Source: Comamonadaceae bacterium PBBC1 (GTDB lineage: Bacteria > Pseudomonadota > Gammaproteobacteria > Burkholderiales > Burkholderiaceae_C). From it: 64,000 nt of DNA. This document shows, piece by piece, positions 22,564 to 33,393 of this stretch. Positions within the stretch are counted from its first letter, which is position 1; each line of letters begins with the position of its first letter. The translations under genes were made by a program, and so were the position numbers. The stretch spans positions 140,706 to 204,705 of the forward strand of contig NKIP01000007.1 in assembly GCA_002256145.1 (NCBI GenBank). The letters run 5' to 3'. The notes under the pieces are model-generated. The model saw nothing but the letters and a program-made list of their open reading frames with translations. It was not told the origin of the DNA and did not search any database.

Positions 22564-22564
22564 A

Positions 22565-23188
22565 TCAGTTCAGGCCTCCATAGTTGTCTTCGCGGATGAT
22601 GCGCGGTGTGATTTCGCGAGGCTCAATGCTCACCGGCTCATAAATCACGCGCTTGCGTTCGGCGTCATAGCGCATTTCAACGTGACCCGACAAGGGGAAG
22701 TCTTTGCGGAAAGGGTGACCGATGAATCCATAGTCGGTCAGGATGCGGCGCAGGTCGTTGTGACCTTCAAACACGATGCCATACAGGTCAAAGGCTTCGC
22801 GCTCGTACCAGTTGGCCGAGTTCCAGATCTCGTTGACAGAGTCCACCAAGGGCAGATCATCTTCAGGGCACAGCACTTTGACACGTACCCGCTGGTTCAG
22901 GCTCACCGACAACAAGTGCACGGTGACACCAAAACGAGGGCCGTCTGTGCCCACTTCACGGTAGGCCGAGTAGTCGAGGCCGGCCAAATCAACGAGTTGC
23001 TCAAATTGGCAACCGGGCGCATCACGCAGGGTTTGCATCACACCCAGGTAATGCTGTGCGTTCACATGCACAGTCACTTCACCCAAAGCGATGGAAATAT
23101 TTTGAACCCGATCACCCAGGGCGGCAGCCAGAGTGTCTTGCAGATCTTCGGGTCGAATGGCGAAATCGGTCATCGTCATTCCCTTCAA
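22565..23188 (-). CDS. nuoC: NADH-quinone oxidoreductase subunit C
   Basis: [42 protein letters not shown] alternative near 23173. Confidence 0.97.
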   Translation of the reverse strand: MKGMTMTDFAIRPEDLQDTLAAALGDRVQNISIALGEVTVHVNAQHYLGVMQTLRDAPGCQFEQLVDLAGLDYSAYREVGTDGPRFGVTVHLLSVSLNQRVRVKVLCPEDDLPLVDSVNEIWNSANWYEREAFDLYGIVFEGHNDLRRILTDYGFIGHPFRKDFPLSGHVEMRYDAERKRVIYEPVSIEPREITPRIIREDNYGGLN

Positions 23189-23664
23189 GCACGCGCAATG
23201 GTTTGTGTGCGGCGAATTTTTTGCTGCAACTGGATGATGCCGTAAATCAAGGCCTCAGCCGTGGGTGGGCAGCCCGGCACATACACATCCACCGGCACGA
23301 TGCGGTCACAACCCCGCACCACCGAATAGCTGTAGTGGTAATAACCACCGCCGTTGGCACATGAGCCCATGGAGATCACCCAACGCGGCTCTGACATTTG
23401 GTCATAAACCTTACGCAAGGCGGGTGCCATTTTGTTGCACAGGGTGCCAGCCACAATCATCAAGTCAGCCTGACGAGGACTGGCACGAAAAACTTCAGCA
23501 CCAAAACGTGCCAAGTCATAACGTGCTGTGGCCGAATGCATCATTTCAACCGCGCAGCAAGCCAGACCAAAAGTCATGGGCCAAAGCGAGCCGGTTTTAG
23601 CCCAATTCACCACAGAGTCGTAACTCGTGGTGATGAAGCCTTCCTTCATCACACCTTCAATCAT
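23185..23664 (-). CDS. nuoB: NADH-quinone oxidoreductase subunit B
   Basis: [63 protein letters not shown]. Confidence 0.98.
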   Translation of the reverse strand: MIEGVMKEGFITTSYDSVVNWAKTGSLWPMTFGLACCAVEMMHSATARYDLARFGAEVFRASPRQADLMIVAGTLCNKMAPALRKVYDQMSEPRWVISMGSCANGGGYYHYSYSVVRGCDRIVPVDVYVPGCPPTAEALIYGIIQLQQKIRRTQTIARA

Positions 23665-23708
23665 TTGGATTCCTCAAACAGGCAGTTTGCTGTTGTGTGC
23701 AAGAACGC

Positions 23709-24068
23709 TCATTCCCAATCCAGGGCGCCTTTTTTCCACTCATAGACGAAGCCCACCACCAAAATGGCCAAGAAGATCACCACAGCCACAAACCCAGCCA
23801 TGCCGACTTCCTTGAGGGCGATGGCCCAAGGGAATAAAAAAGCAATTTCCAGATCGAACAAAATGAACAAAATGGCCACCAAGTAGTAGCGCACATCGAA
23901 CTTCATTCGAGCATCTTCAAAGGCTTCAAAGCCACATTCGTAGGGAGAATTTTTTTCCGCATCAGGTTTGTTGGGGCCAAGAATATAGCCTAAAACCTGG
24001 GGAATGATGCCGACCGCGATGCCGACCAAAATGAACAAAAGAATGGGGAGATATTGAGAGAGGTTCAT
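23709..24068 (-). CDS. nuoA: NADH-quinone oxidoreductase subunit A
   Basis: [52 protein letters not shown]. Confidence 0.97.
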   Translation of the reverse strand: MNLSQYLPILLFILVGIAVGIIPQVLGYILGPNKPDAEKNSPYECGFEAFEDARMKFDVRYYLVAILFILFDLEIAFLFPWAIALKEVGMAGFVAVVIFLAILVVGFVYEWKKGALDWE

Positions 24069-24133
24069 TTTGGGACTTGCGGTATCACCGAAGGAACAGC
24101 CCCAATTTTTCAACTTGGGCTGCTCTGTTTATC

Positions 24134-24218
24134 TGGTGCCGTCGGCGAGACTCGAACTCGCACAGCTTTCGCCACTACCCCCTCAAGATAGCGTGTCTAC
24201 CAATTTCACCACGACGGC
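24134..24218 (-). tRNA. tRNA-Leu, anticodon GAG, CCA encoded
   Basis: Reverse complement GCCGUCG...CUAUC-UUGAGGG-GGUAG...GUUCGAGUC...CGACGGCACCA; 7-bp acceptor stem pairs fully, long variable arm. Confidence 0.97.
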
Positions 24219-24361
24219 TGGATACATTTGCCCAGTTTGCAAGAGGTACATCATACAACGTATTTAGCTCTCCGGGCATTGCCGTATTTTACTCTGAAAA
24301 CCCGTCCATTTCCTTCGAAAAACACGTAAATTTGTGCAGAGCAGCAAAGCTTAAATGAAGC

Positions 24362-24745
24362 TTACTTGGCTGGTGCTGGCGGCACGCTGTTGTCGGTCTT
24401 TGCAGCAGGATCGTTGCCTGGAATTTGCGCTGCAGGACTCACATTAGCAGGTGCAGCTGGGGCCGTGACCGCAACACCTTCAAGCACACTGCCCGAAGAA
24501 GCTGGACGGACGTTGCTGAAATATGCCAGCAACAAAGTACAGACAAAAAACACAGCAGCCAAAACCGCCGTGGTGCGAGACAAGAAATTGGCACCTCCCG
24601 TTGCACCGAACAAACTGCCCGAACCACCACTGCCAAAGGCTGCCCCCATGTCAGCACCTTTGCCATGTTGAATCAGGATCAAACCAATCATGGCCAAAGC
24701 CGACAACATCTGAACCACCAAAATCAAAGTCAACATCACGCTCAT
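24362..24745 (-). CDS. secG: preprotein translocase subunit SecG
   Basis: LILIQHGKGADMGAAFGSGGSGSLFGATGGANFLSRTTA. Confidence 0.96.
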   Translation of the reverse strand: MSVMLTLILVVQMLSALAMIGLILIQHGKGADMGAAFGSGGSGSLFGATGGANFLSRTTAVLAAVFFVCTLLLAYFSNVRPASSGSVLEGVAVTAPAAPANVSPAAQIPGNDPAAKTDNSVPPAPAK

Positions 24746-24784
24746 CAGAGTTCTCCGAAAAATTTACAAACAAGGATTGAAAGC

Positions 24785-25537
24785 TCAGCGCGAAGCGGCT
24801 TTCAACATGGATAAAAAGTCAGCGGCCTTGAGGGAGGCTCCGCCAATCAAACCGCCGTCGACATCGGGCTGAGCCAACAAGTCTGCTGCGTTGGCAGCAT
24901 TCATGCTGCCGCCGTACAAAATCGAAATGCGCGTGGCTTGGGCACTGGCCGCTTGCAATTGAGAACGCAAAACAGCATGTACCTGCTGGGCTTGCTCGGG
25001 CGTGGCTGTCAGGCCCGTGCCAATGGCCCAAACGGGTTCATAGGCCACCACAATTTCACTGATGCAATGGCCGTTGGTTTGGATCACTGCTGCCAATTGC
25101 CGCTTGACCACCGCCTCGGTTTGACCAGCTTCTCGTTCGGCCAAGCTCTCGCCCACACACACAATCGGGGTGATGCCTGCCGCCAAGGCACGTTGTGTCT
25201 TGGCCGCCACTGTGGCATCAGATTCTGCGTGGTACTGACGGCGTTCAGAATGACCGACGATCACATAACGCACTGAAAAATCACGCAGCATGTCAGCAGA
25301 CGCCTCACCCGTGTAAGCACCCGAGGCATGGGCGGACACATCTTGTGCACCCAAGTCCACAGACGAGTCCGTCAACAGATGTTGCATCTGCGCCAAATAC
25401 GGTGCGGGCACGCAAAGTGCCGAACGGCATGACACCGCTCCGATGCCCTCCAAGAGCTGCGACACCAAAGATGCGTTGGCAGCCAAGCTGCCATTCATCT
25501 TCCAGTTGCCCACCATCAACTTGCTGGATGGGCTCAT
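24785..25537 (-). CDS. tpiA: triosephosphate isomerase
   Basis: [45 protein letters not shown]. Confidence 0.97.
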   Translation of the reverse strand: MSPSSKLMVGNWKMNGSLAANASLVSQLLEGIGAVSCRSALCVPAPYLAQMQHLLTDSSVDLGAQDVSAHASGAYTGEASADMLRDFSVRYVIVGHSERRQYHAESDATVAAKTQRALAAGITPIVCVGESLAEREAGQTEAVVKRQLAAVIQTNGHCISEIVVAYEPVWAIGTGLTATPEQAQQVHAVLRSQLQAASAQATRISILYGGSMNAANAADLLAQPDVDGGLIGGASLKAADFLSMLKAASR

Positions 25538-26547
25538 CACCAAGTCACCACCAATTTGCCGACATGTTGATTGCTCTCCATCAAGGCATGCGCCTGTGCT
25601 GCACCCGTGCTCAAGTCACCCACCGCATCCATCGCCCCAAAGACCGTGTGAATCACCGGCTTGATGCTGCCCGACTCGATCCAGGGCCAAACGGTTTGAC
25701 GCAAAGACTGCGCAATCGCCGCCTTGAAAGCCACAGGGCGCGGACGCAGCGTAGAGCCCGTGATGGTCAAGCGCCGACGCAACACCAAGCCCGCATTGAA
25801 CTCGCTCTTGATGCCGCCTTGCACTGCGATGAGGACCAAGCGACCGTCTTCGGCCAAGGCCTCGACTTCACGCGCCACATAGTCACCCGCAACCATGTCC
25901 AACACCACATTCACACCCACACCGCCAGTGATGCGTTTGACCTCGGCCACAAAGTCGGTGGTTTTGTAATTGATGGCGTGGTCCGCACCCAAAGCCAGGC
26001 AAGCCTGGCATTTGGCATCAGATCCCGCCGTGACGATCACCGTGGCTCCTGCCGCTTTGGCCATTTGAATGGCGGTCACGCCAATGCCGCTGGTGCCGCC
26101 TTGGATCAACAAAGTCTCACCCGCTTGCAAGCGGCCACGGTCAAACACATTGCTCCATACCGTGAAGAACGTCTCAGGCAGAGAAGCGGCTTCGGTATCG
26201 GTCAGTCCTGTGGGGACAGGCAAACACTGCGCGACAGGCGCAACGCACAGTTGCGCATAACCACCGCCGGCCACCAAAGCGCACACACGATCCCCCACCG
26301 CCAGGCCCGCCTCAGCCATGGCTGCGGCGTCACCCGACACCACCACACCGGCCACTTCGAGCCCTGGAATGTCCGAGGCACCCGGTGGCACAGGATAGTT
26401 ACCGGTGCGTTGCAACACATCGGGGCGGTTGATGCCGCTGGCCGAGACACGAATGAGCAACTCCCCTGCCCCGGCCACAGGGTCGGGACGGGAGCCGGGC
26501 ACCAGCACGGAGGGAGCGCCGTAGCTTTGGATTTCAATGACGTTCAT
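25537..26547 (-). CDS. NAD(P)H quinone oxidoreductase, zinc-type MDR family
   Basis: [52 protein letters not shown]; start MNVIEIQ. Confidence 0.9.
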   Translation of the reverse strand: MNVIEIQSYGAPSVLVPGSRPDPVAGAGELLIRVSASGINRPDVLQRTGNYPVPPGASDIPGLEVAGVVVSGDAAAMAEAGLAVGDRVCALVAGGGYAQLCVAPVAQCLPVPTGLTDTEAASLPETFFTVWSNVFDRGRLQAGETLLIQGGTSGIGVTAIQMAKAAGATVIVTAGSDAKCQACLALGADHAINYKTTDFVAEVKRITGGVGVNVVLDMVAGDYVAREVEALAEDGRLVLIAVQGGIKSEFNAGLVLRRRLTITGSTLRPRPVAFKAAIAQSLRQTVWPWIESGSIKPVIHTVFGAMDAVGDLSTGAAQAHALMESNQHVGKLVVTW

Positions 26548-26671
26548 GGTTTGTGCGTTCAGCGTTCTGGATTTGGCGTTGAGCATTCAGCGTTTTGTGT
26601 GATGGGCAGGTTGAGCAGTGCGGCTAAAAAGCTTCTCGCTCAACCCCCAACCCTCCACACAAAACCCCTCA

Positions 26672-28777
26672 TCAGCCTTGTGAAGGACGGTCCAACAAAG
26701 CCTTCATCGACAGCTTGATGCGGCCCTTTTCGTCGGTTTCCATGACTTTGACTTTGACGATCTGGCCTTCGCTCAGATAGTCGGTCACTTTTTCGACGCG
26801 CTCGTGGGCGATCTGGCTGATGTGCAACAAGCCATCTTTGCCGGGCAAGAGGTTGATCAGGGCACCGAAGTCCAAAATCTTGGTCACAGGGCCTTCGTAG
26901 ACCTTGCCAATTTCGACTTCTGCCGTGATCTGCTCGATGCGCTTCTTGGCAATGTCTGCCTTCTCGCCGTCGGTGGCCGCGATGGTGATCGTGCCGTCTT
27001 CACCGATGTTGATCTGGCAACCGGTCTCTTCGGTCAGGGCACGGATGGTCGCGCCGCCCTTGCCGATCACATCACGGATTTTCTCGGGGTTGATCTTCAT
27101 GGTGAAGAGCTTGGGCGCAAAGTCCGACACTTCGGTGTTGGCCGTGCTCATCGCCTCTTGCATCTTGCCCAGAATGTGCATGCGGGCTTCTTTGGCTTGG
27201 GCCAATGCGACTTGCATGATCTCTTTGGTGATGCCTTGGATCTTGATGTCCATCTGCAGTGCAGTGATGCCGTTGGTGGTACCAGCGACCTTGAAGTCCA
27301 TGTCGCCCAGGTGGTCTTCGTCACCCAGGATGTCGGTCAACACCGCAAAGCGGTTGTCTTCCTTGATCAGGCCCATGGCGATACCGGCCACGTGGGCTTT
27401 CATCGGCACACCCGCGTCCATCATCGACAAGCAGCCGCCGCAGACCGAAGCCATGGACGACGAACCGTTCGATTCGGTGATTTCGGACACCACACGCACG
27501 GTGTAGGGGAACTCTTCTTTGCTTGGCAACACAGCGGCCAAAGCACGCTTGGCCAAACGGCCGTGGCCGATTTCGCGGCGCTTGGTCGAGCCCATGCGGC
27601 CCACTTCGCCAGTGGCAAAGGGAGGCATGTTGTAGTGGAACATGAAGCGGTCTTCGAACTCACCCGCCAGCGCGTCGATGCGCTGCGCATCGCGCTCGGT
27701 GCCCAAAGTGGTGATCACCAAAGCCTGGGTCTCGCCACGTGTGAACAAGGCGGAGCCGTGGGTGCGGGGCAGCACGCTGTTGCGGATTTCGATGGGGCGC
27801 ACAGTGCGTGTGTCGCGGCCATCGATACGAGGCTCACCGGCCAAAATCTGGCTGCGCACGATGCGGGCTTCGATTTCGAACATCAGGCCGTCGAGCTTGA
27901 CGCTGTCAAACGCCACGCCCTCTTCGGCCAAAGCCACTTTGACCGAAGCGTAGGCTTCACGGCATGCGTGTGTGCGGGCTTGCTTGTTGCGAATTTGGTA
28001 GGCAGCACGCAGCTTTTCTTCGGCCAAAGAGGCCAGCTTGCTTTCGAAAGCGGTGTCGCGGGCAGGCGCTTGCCAGTCCCACACAGGCTTGCCAGCGTCG
28101 CGCACCAACTCGTGGATGGCGTTGATGGCAATGGCCGACTGCTCGTGACCGTACACCACGCCACCCAACATGATTTCTTCGGACAGTTGCTGGGCTTCGG
28201 ATTCGACCATCAGCACAGCGGCTTCGGTACCGGCGACCACCAGGTCCATGACGCTGCCTTTGCGCTGGGTCTGGCCAGGGTTCAGGACGTATTCACCGTT
28301 GATGTAACCCACGCGGGCAGCACCGATGGGGCCGTTGAACGGGATGCCCGAGATGGACAAAGCAGCAGACACGGCGATCATCGCGGCGATGTCGGCGTCG
28401 ACTTCAGGGTTCAAAGACACGGTATGGATGACCACGTGCACGTCGTTGTAGAAACCTTCGGGGAACAGAGGACGGATCGGGCGGTCGATCAGGCGGCTGG
28501 TCAGGGTCTCGTGCTCGCTGGGCTTGGCTTCACGCTTGAAGAAGCTGCCAGGGATCTTGCCTGCGGCGTAAGTCTTCTCGATGTAGTCCACCGTGAGGGG
28601 GAAGAAATCTTGACCGGCCTTGGCGATCTTGGAACCCACCACAGTGGCCAGCACCACAGTGCCTTCCATGTCGAGCAGCACAGCGCCGCCAGCTTGGCGA
28701 GCGACTTCGCCGGTTTCCATCTTGACCGTGTGCTGGCCCCACTGGAAGGTTTTGGTAACTTTGTTAAAAATAGACAT
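26672..28777 (-). CDS. pnp: polyribonucleotide nucleotidyltransferase
   Basis: [14 protein letters not shown]; RNase PH, KH and S1 domains ([22 protein letters not shown]). Confidence 0.98.
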   Translation of the reverse strand: MSIFNKVTKTFQWGQHTVKMETGEVARQAGGAVLLDMEGTVVLATVVGSKIAKAGQDFFPLTVDYIEKTYAAGKIPGSFFKREAKPSEHETLTSRLIDRPIRPLFPEGFYNDVHVVIHTVSLNPEVDADIAAMIAVSAALSISGIPFNGPIGAARVGYINGEYVLNPGQTQRKGSVMDLVVAGTEAAVLMVESEAQQLSEEIMLGGVVYGHEQSAIAINAIHELVRDAGKPVWDWQAPARDTAFESKLASLAEEKLRAAYQIRNKQARTHACREAYASVKVALAEEGVAFDSVKLDGLMFEIEARIVRSQILAGEPRIDGRDTRTVRPIEIRNSVLPRTHGSALFTRGETQALVITTLGTERDAQRIDALAGEFEDRFMFHYNMPPFATGEVGRMGSTKRREIGHGRLAKRALAAVLPSKEEFPYTVRVVSEITESNGSSSMASVCGGCLSMMDAGVPMKAHVAGIAMGLIKEDNRFAVLTDILGDEDHLGDMDFKVAGTTNGITALQMDIKIQGITKEIMQVALAQAKEARMHILGKMQEAMSTANTEVSDFAPKLFTMKINPEKIRDVIGKGGATIRALTEETGCQINIGEDGTITIAATDGEKADIAKKRIEQITAEVEIGKVYEGPVTKILDFGALINLLPGKDGLLHISQIAHERVEKVTDYLSEGQIVKVKVMETDEKGRIKLSMKALLDRPSQG

Positions 28778-28943
28778 GTTCAGAACTCCTGAAAACAAAA
28801 GTGCATGAGGCTGCACTGTGGGCCCGGAAGTTGACGCTCTGAACTCGATGCCATTCCACAAAACCTTGCAAAACTTTGCACAAAAGTCTTGTGGAATGAC
28901 ACAGCGCGAGATCGCCCTGACAAATTCCGACTGAAAAAAGAAT

Positions 28944-28980
28944 AAAGCGCCTGAGCTAGTGACCTAACTCAGGCGCTTTT
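28944..28980 (-). terminator. rpsO-pnp intergenic hairpin terminator
   Basis: aaagcgcctgag-ctagtgacctaa-ctcaggcgcttt with flanking A/T runs, between rpsO stop and pnp start. Confidence 0.8.
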
Positions 28981-28995
28981 CATCTGGAGAGACGA

Positions 28996-29262
28996 TTACT
29001 TACGCAGGCCAAGCTTGGCGATCAGCGCAACGTAACGGTCAGCATCACGGGACTTGAGGTAGTCCAACAGTTTGCGGCGACGGCTCACCATGCGCAACAG
29101 ACCGCGGCGACCGTGATGGTCTTTGGCGTGTGTTTTGAAGTGGGGAGTCAGCTCGTTGATGCGAGCAGTCAGCAAAGCGACTTGGACTTCTGGGGAGCCA
29201 GTGTCGTTGGCAGCACGTGCGTTGGCCTTGACGACCTCGGCCTTGATTGAGGATGCAATCAT
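28996..29262 (-). CDS. rpsO: 30S ribosomal protein S15
   Basis: [50 protein letters not shown]. Confidence 0.98.
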   Translation of the reverse strand: MIASSIKAEVVKANARAANDTGSPEVQVALLTARINELTPHFKTHAKDHHGRRGLLRMVSRRRKLLDYLKSRDADRYVALIAKLGLRK

Positions 29263-29445
29263 GGGTTTTCCTTGTTGTTTCGCTGTCGTTCGGTGAGGAA
29301 TTTCGGCGGGTTAATGACTTGCGCCACCTGCCGGAAAAGCGGGTAGCGTGCGCTTTGCAAATCGCAAAACAGGCTCATTATAGCCGCTAAAAAACACATC
29401 TTACGGACAGTTCCAGAGTTACCCAACAGGCGCTGCATCCCTCGT

Positions 29446-29607
29446 ATGGCCGCCAAACTGGAAGCCATGGGCCCCGGCGATGCCTTTGTGGACACAGAAT
29501 TGCGCTTGTTGGTTCAGGAATGCATGGACATGGATGCCGAGGATGAGGCAGAGGCCTTTGCCGAACCTCAGGCAGAAGACCACCGATTGGGTATGGGTGA
29601 AGCATGA
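29446..29607 (+). CDS. short 53-codon ORF, possibly the C-terminal remnant of a larger gene
   Basis: MAAKLEAMGPGDAFVDTELRLLVQECMDMDAEDEAEAFAEPQAEDHRLGMGEA; frame open back to about 29347 without an ATG; stop overlaps next ATG (ATGA at 29604). Confidence 0.45.
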   Translation: MAAKLEAMGPGDAFVDTELRLLVQECMDMDAEDEAEAFAEPQAEDHRLGMGEA

Positions 29608-30356
29608 AGATGCTGATCAGCGGGGAAGGCCCGAGAGACCTTGGTGTCTGCAATAACGCACAAGGCCTGTGTTTTGACGGTGATTTCAACCCTGGGCCAA
29701 TGGCGGTTTGGTTAGGTCGCTTGTGGGAGTCTTTGGCTCGCTACAACTTGTGGGACACGCCGGAGGCAATTGTGTTTGTGAGCGAAAAGCATTTGTCACA
29801 AAAAGCCAAAAGCTCAGGCAAACGCATGCTGCCTCAGCGGGGCAAAAAGCAAGTGGCTGAAACCGCTTTGTATTTTTCCAATGCACAGCAGCTGGCGTTT
29901 TTGGCCCAACAATTGGCGTCCAATCACGAGGTTCCCGTGATGGCGTTCCTGTTCCGAGATGCAGATGGCACACGCAGCGCACCTGGCCAAATGTGGCAAA
30001 CCAAATGGGACAGCATGGTCAATGGCTTCAAGTCTGCAGAGTTCGAATTCGGTGTACCCATGTTGCCCAAACCTAAGTCGGAAGCATGGCTGTTGTGTGC
30101 AGGCCAAACCGTGCAACATTCACACGCCGCGCTGGAAGACATTTCGGGCAACGACGACTCGCCCAATTCAGCCAAAAACAAGTGGGATGCTTTCATGGGT
30201 GCGCCGCAAAACGCCACAGCAGAGGCTGACTGGTGCGCCAGCAACCCGCAAGATTGACTCAACTTGCTAACCATGCCGAGCTTTCGGGCGTTTTACGAAC
30301 GGTTTGATGAAGTGGCAAAGGCAATCCTACGCCCAGCTGGCCGTAGGTTCACATGA
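29604..30356 (+). pseudogene. DUF4276-like protein with in-frame TGA at 30255-30257; frame resumes to 30356
   Basis: MKMLISGEGPRDLGVC N-terminus; after the TGA the same frame reads LNLLTMPSFRAFYERFDEVAKAILRPAGRRFT*; family assignment is tentative. Confidence 0.5.
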
Positions 30357-30496
30357 ACAAATTCGCCGCGTTGGATGAACGTAAGTGGACGTTGGATCAG
30401 AATGGCTTTTTTGCACCACTCAAGGCCGAGTCAAGAATGTCTGACCCCGTTTATGCTGGTTCGCGAACAGATCCGGCCACCGTTTGCTTAAGGTAG
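30353..30496 (+). CDS. short ORF coupled by ATGA to the resumed DUF4276-like frame
   Basis: MNKFAALDERKWTLDQNGFFAPLKAESRM...; likely N-terminal remnant. Confidence 0.3.
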   Translation: MNKFAALDERKWTLDQNGFFAPLKAESRMSDPVYAGSRTDPATVCLR

Positions 30497-30582
30497 TGCC
30501 ATGGGGATCTGACCCCGTTTTTACTATTTCGATAGTAGTCCGACCCAGCTAAAAACTCCCCAACAACTCCCACTAACCGTCC

Positions 30583-31053
30583 TTAAATCGGAACATGCTT
30601 GTAATGGGTTAACTCATACTCAGGCAAGAACTCACCATGAATGAAAGGTGCCTCGATTTCAATTCGATAAACGTTTTCAGAGCACACGATGGTGAATATC
30701 TCGCCTAGGTCATTGCCAATTTGCAAGCCACTTTCCGCCGAGAAATCATCTTCCACCACAAGCAGTTTTTCGATTGCCGTGACATTTCGCCAGGCTTGCG
30801 GCAATGGCCGCATTTCAGGCACATCATCGCCTTTGGCAACAGCCCTAAATACAAGTGTCCCAACTTCAAACCACCCCACTGTATCTGTCATCGTGGTGTA
30901 GATTTTCAGTATGGTGTTGTCCCCAAGAAACAGCCAAATGGTTGACATGCCTCGTGGGACAAGAGAGTCAATGGCATATCCAGTTATGCCTTGACGAAGC
31001 ATGCTTTGAACGGAATCAATACCGTCGGTATTGAACTCAAGTAGTGGAGCCAT
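30583..31053 (-). CDS. hypothetical protein, candidate immunity protein for the Rhs C-terminal toxin
   Basis: 156-aa acidic ORF 14 bp downstream of the Rhs C-terminal ORF on the same strand. Confidence 0.6.
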   Translation of the reverse strand: MAPLLEFNTDGIDSVQSMLRQGITGYAIDSLVPRGMSTIWLFLGDNTILKIYTTMTDTVGWFEVGTLVFRAVAKGDDVPEMRPLPQAWRNVTAIEKLLVVEDDFSAESGLQIGNDLGEIFTIVCSENVYRIEIEAPFIHGEFLPEYELTHYKHVPI

Positions 31054-31067
31054 TATTGACCTCCGAT

Positions 31068-32570
31068 TTAGTAGTGAAGAGTCTCTGGGGGCTTACTTCC
31101 ATTGCCTGGAATGTCAATTCTTGGACCGCTCCCTTTTTGACCCGGCCGTAGCACGACGCCATTGGGGCCAATCAACGTACCGGGAGGGTACGTTCCACCA
31201 GCGGGTTGACTATTACCACCCGTCAGCTTGTCAAAATCTTTGGAGGCATCTCCCGTGCCACCATTACCTGGTGTCATAGGGCCGCTTGTATGCCGCTTTC
31301 CGTTCTTTGTTAATCCAGCGCTATCACTACTTTGATCTCCAACCAAATCACCCGGAACGGGAGGCGCTGCGCTGTCCGCCCCATTCACATTAAGGACAAC
31401 TGAAATTTTATCCCAATTTCTCCCCGCCCAACCACCCAACGCTGCCGAAGCACTACCACCTACCAGCCATGTCCAAAAACCTCTGGCGGCGGCCCCACCA
31501 CCTGCATCAGTAGCAATGTCAATGACAGCTCTAAGAGCACGCACCGAAGCGTATAAATTGGCTTGATACTGGTCGCGATCATATGCAGCCTTAAGCTCCG
31601 TTGCCGCGCCCATCATCACATAGCTGGTCGCCATCGAGCCCCAGGCTTGCGCGATGCCATCCGTACAGCTGCCACCACCGACCCGACTGCTGGCGCATCC
31701 ACCTGCTGCGGCTGCCGTCCATTCATACCCAGTGGCGTTGCCAACTTCCGAAGCGCCCTTGCTGATCAAACCAGAAGCTGCGCCGCGCCCGCAACTGGCG
31801 TTGTGTGCTGCCGCATTGGCACATCCAGATGCAGCTGCTACTGCGTAGCCTTGCCAGCCATAGTTACCCGCATACTGATACGTGAAGTAGCCGGATACGC
31901 CACCCACAATTGCGCCAGTCAGCCCTCCTCCATTTTGTGCACCGTAATGCGCACCTACGGCTGCACTGCAATAGCCGCCACAAGCTAGATAATCTGCCGC
32001 CGCAGCAAACGAACGAACAACTGTTTCTGTGCTGATACTCAGTACCGTGATACCGCCTATGCTAATTTTGAAATACCCACTCGGATCACCGAACGCCAAC
32101 GGGTTGTTCATCACATACGCATACCGGTTGTAACTCTGCAGGTTCCCCGGGCTTTGGATGAACGGGTCCGCGCTCATGAAGCGGCCAATCAGCGGGTCGT
32201 ACACCCGTCCGTTCATGTGGATCAGCCCCACTTCGTCCAGGTGCTCGTGCTCCGTGTACCCACGGTCCGTGGTCTGGCCCACCAGGCTGTCGTTCTTGTC
32301 GGCCAGGCCGTTGGCGTATCTGCGCTTGCCCCAGGGGTCATACGCCAGCCGCTCCACCACTTGCCCCGCCTCATCGGTGATCACCGCGATCGAGTTCAGG
32401 TGGTCCTGGTGGAAGTAGCGCACTTGCGCGCTGCGTTTGCTCAGGTCACTGGCCGTACTGCTGACGCCCGCACCGCTGCGCGTGGTCACCAGCGCAAAGG
32501 TCATGCCTGCGGCTTGCTGGTCGTAACGGTTTTCTGTGACGGGAGCAGCGCCTTGAGGTTGGTTGCGCAA
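31068..32570 (-). CDS. RHS repeat-associated core protein, C-terminal part with variable toxin tip (N-terminally truncated)
   Basis: RYFHQDHLNSIAVITDEAGQVVERLAYDPWGKRR, YDPLIGRFMSADPFIQSPGNLQSYNRYAYVMNNPLAFGDPSGY; novel C-terminal tip ending in GSGPRIDIPGNGSKPPETLHY. Confidence 0.88.
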   Translation of the reverse strand: MRNQPQGAAPVTENRYDQQAAGMTFALVTTRSGAGVSSTASDLSKRSAQVRYFHQDHLNSIAVITDEAGQVVERLAYDPWGKRRYANGLADKNDSLVGQTTDRGYTEHEHLDEVGLIHMNGRVYDPLIGRFMSADPFIQSPGNLQSYNRYAYVMNNPLAFGDPSGYFKISIGGITVLSISTETVVRSFAAAADYLACGGYCSAAVGAHYGAQNGGGLTGAIVGGVSGYFTYQYAGNYGWQGYAVAAASGCANAAAHNASCGRGAASGLISKGASEVGNATGYEWTAAAAGGCASSRVGGGSCTDGIAQAWGSMATSYVMMGAATELKAAYDRDQYQANLYASVRALRAVIDIATDAGGGAAARGFWTWLVGGSASAALGGWAGRNWDKISVVLNVNGADSAAPPVPGDLVGDQSSDSAGLTKNGKRHTSGPMTPGNGGTGDASKDFDKLTGGNSQPAGGTYPPGTLIGPNGVVLRPGQKGSGPRIDIPGNGSKPPETLHY

Positions 32571-32630
32571 ATGGTCGCATCAGTTGTTGCTGCATTGGAG
32601 CTGCTTGAGACATAGTTTCAGTCTTACTGA

Positions 32631-32647
32631 TATACGATTATCGTATA
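32631..32647. promoter_or_regulatory. palindrome TATACGA-TTA-TCGTATA, candidate XRE operator
   Basis: 7+3+7 inverted repeat in the divergent intergenic region upstream of the XRE gene. Confidence 0.6.
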
Positions 32648-32708
32648 CTGAAAAAAGCCGATGACTGAATCGACTCTAGAATGGGACCTTCTGTTGTAGA
32701 GAAGGCCC

Positions 32709-33146
32709 ATGAGCAAACGAAAGACACCCGTGATGCAAAGCTTTGGTGAGCGACTGGCGCAGTTGCGAAAAACCGCTGGTTACACCCAGGTGGGGTTTGC
32801 TGCAGAGCTGGACATTACCCAGCGCATGGTGGCTTACTACGAGGCCCCTGACGCCCAGGCCCCAGCTCATTTGCTACCGCAAATGGCCACAGTGCTGGGG
32901 GTAAGCGTGGATGTGCTCTTGGGCTTGAGTGAGCAGCGCAGCCCGAAACGCATTGCCACCAATCGGCTGGAGCGGCGTTTGCTGGAGATCGACAAGTTCG
33001 ACCCCAAGGCCAAGCGCCAGATCACGCAACTGCTCGATTCGTTTATCGAGGCGCAGAAGCTCAAGCAGCAAATGAAGGCCCGCACCACTCCAGCCGCAAA
33101 GCCACGCGCCCAGCGCAATCAAACATCCAACGCCCAGGAGGTATGA
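32709..33146 (+). CDS. XRE family helix-turn-helix regulator
   Basis: FGERLAQLRKTAGYTQVGFAAELDITQRMVAYYEA. Confidence 0.9.
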   Translation: MSKRKTPVMQSFGERLAQLRKTAGYTQVGFAAELDITQRMVAYYEAPDAQAPAHLLPQMATVLGVSVDVLLGLSEQRSPKRIATNRLERRLLEIDKFDPKAKRQITQLLDSFIEAQKLKQQMKARTTPAAKPRAQRNQTSNAQEV

Positions 33147-33388
33147 ACATGACCACACTTCAAATTGAATTGCCCGACTCCACCGCACAGGCGGCACGCG
33201 CTGCTGGCCTACTGACACCGCAGGCGCTGGACCGGCTGCTCAATGAAGCCTTGCGCAAACGCGAAGCGGCCAATTCGCTGCTGTCGATTGCTGATCGCGT
33301 GGCTGCTGCAGGCATTGCGCCCATGACCATGGAAGAGATCAATGCCGAGGTGAAGGCTGCGCGCACTGAGCGCGGGCCGTTGAACTGA
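33143..33388 (+). CDS. putative antitoxin paired with PIN toxin
   Basis: Small ORF overlapping the XRE stop and 5 bp upstream of the PIN ORF. Confidence 0.75.
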   Translation: MNMTTLQIELPDSTAQAARAAGLLTPQALDRLLNEALRKREAANSLLSIADRVAAAGIAPMTMEEINAEVKAARTERGPLN

Positions 33389-33393
33389 ACCCG

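Noticed and set aside
9660-23664. nuo operon searched for inserted or missing genes
   Set aside because: Complete nuoA-N in standard order with tight overlaps; nothing beyond the NuoL His-rich loop.
26804-28792. 662-aa + strand ORF opposite pnp
   Set aside because: Exact antisense of the conserved pnp gene; long shadow ORFs are expected in GC-rich DNA, and no recognisable protein features.
30255-30257. In-frame TGA as a selenocysteine codon
   Set aside because: No reason to expect a selenoprotein here and no SECIS-like hairpin recognised; nonsense mutation is simpler.
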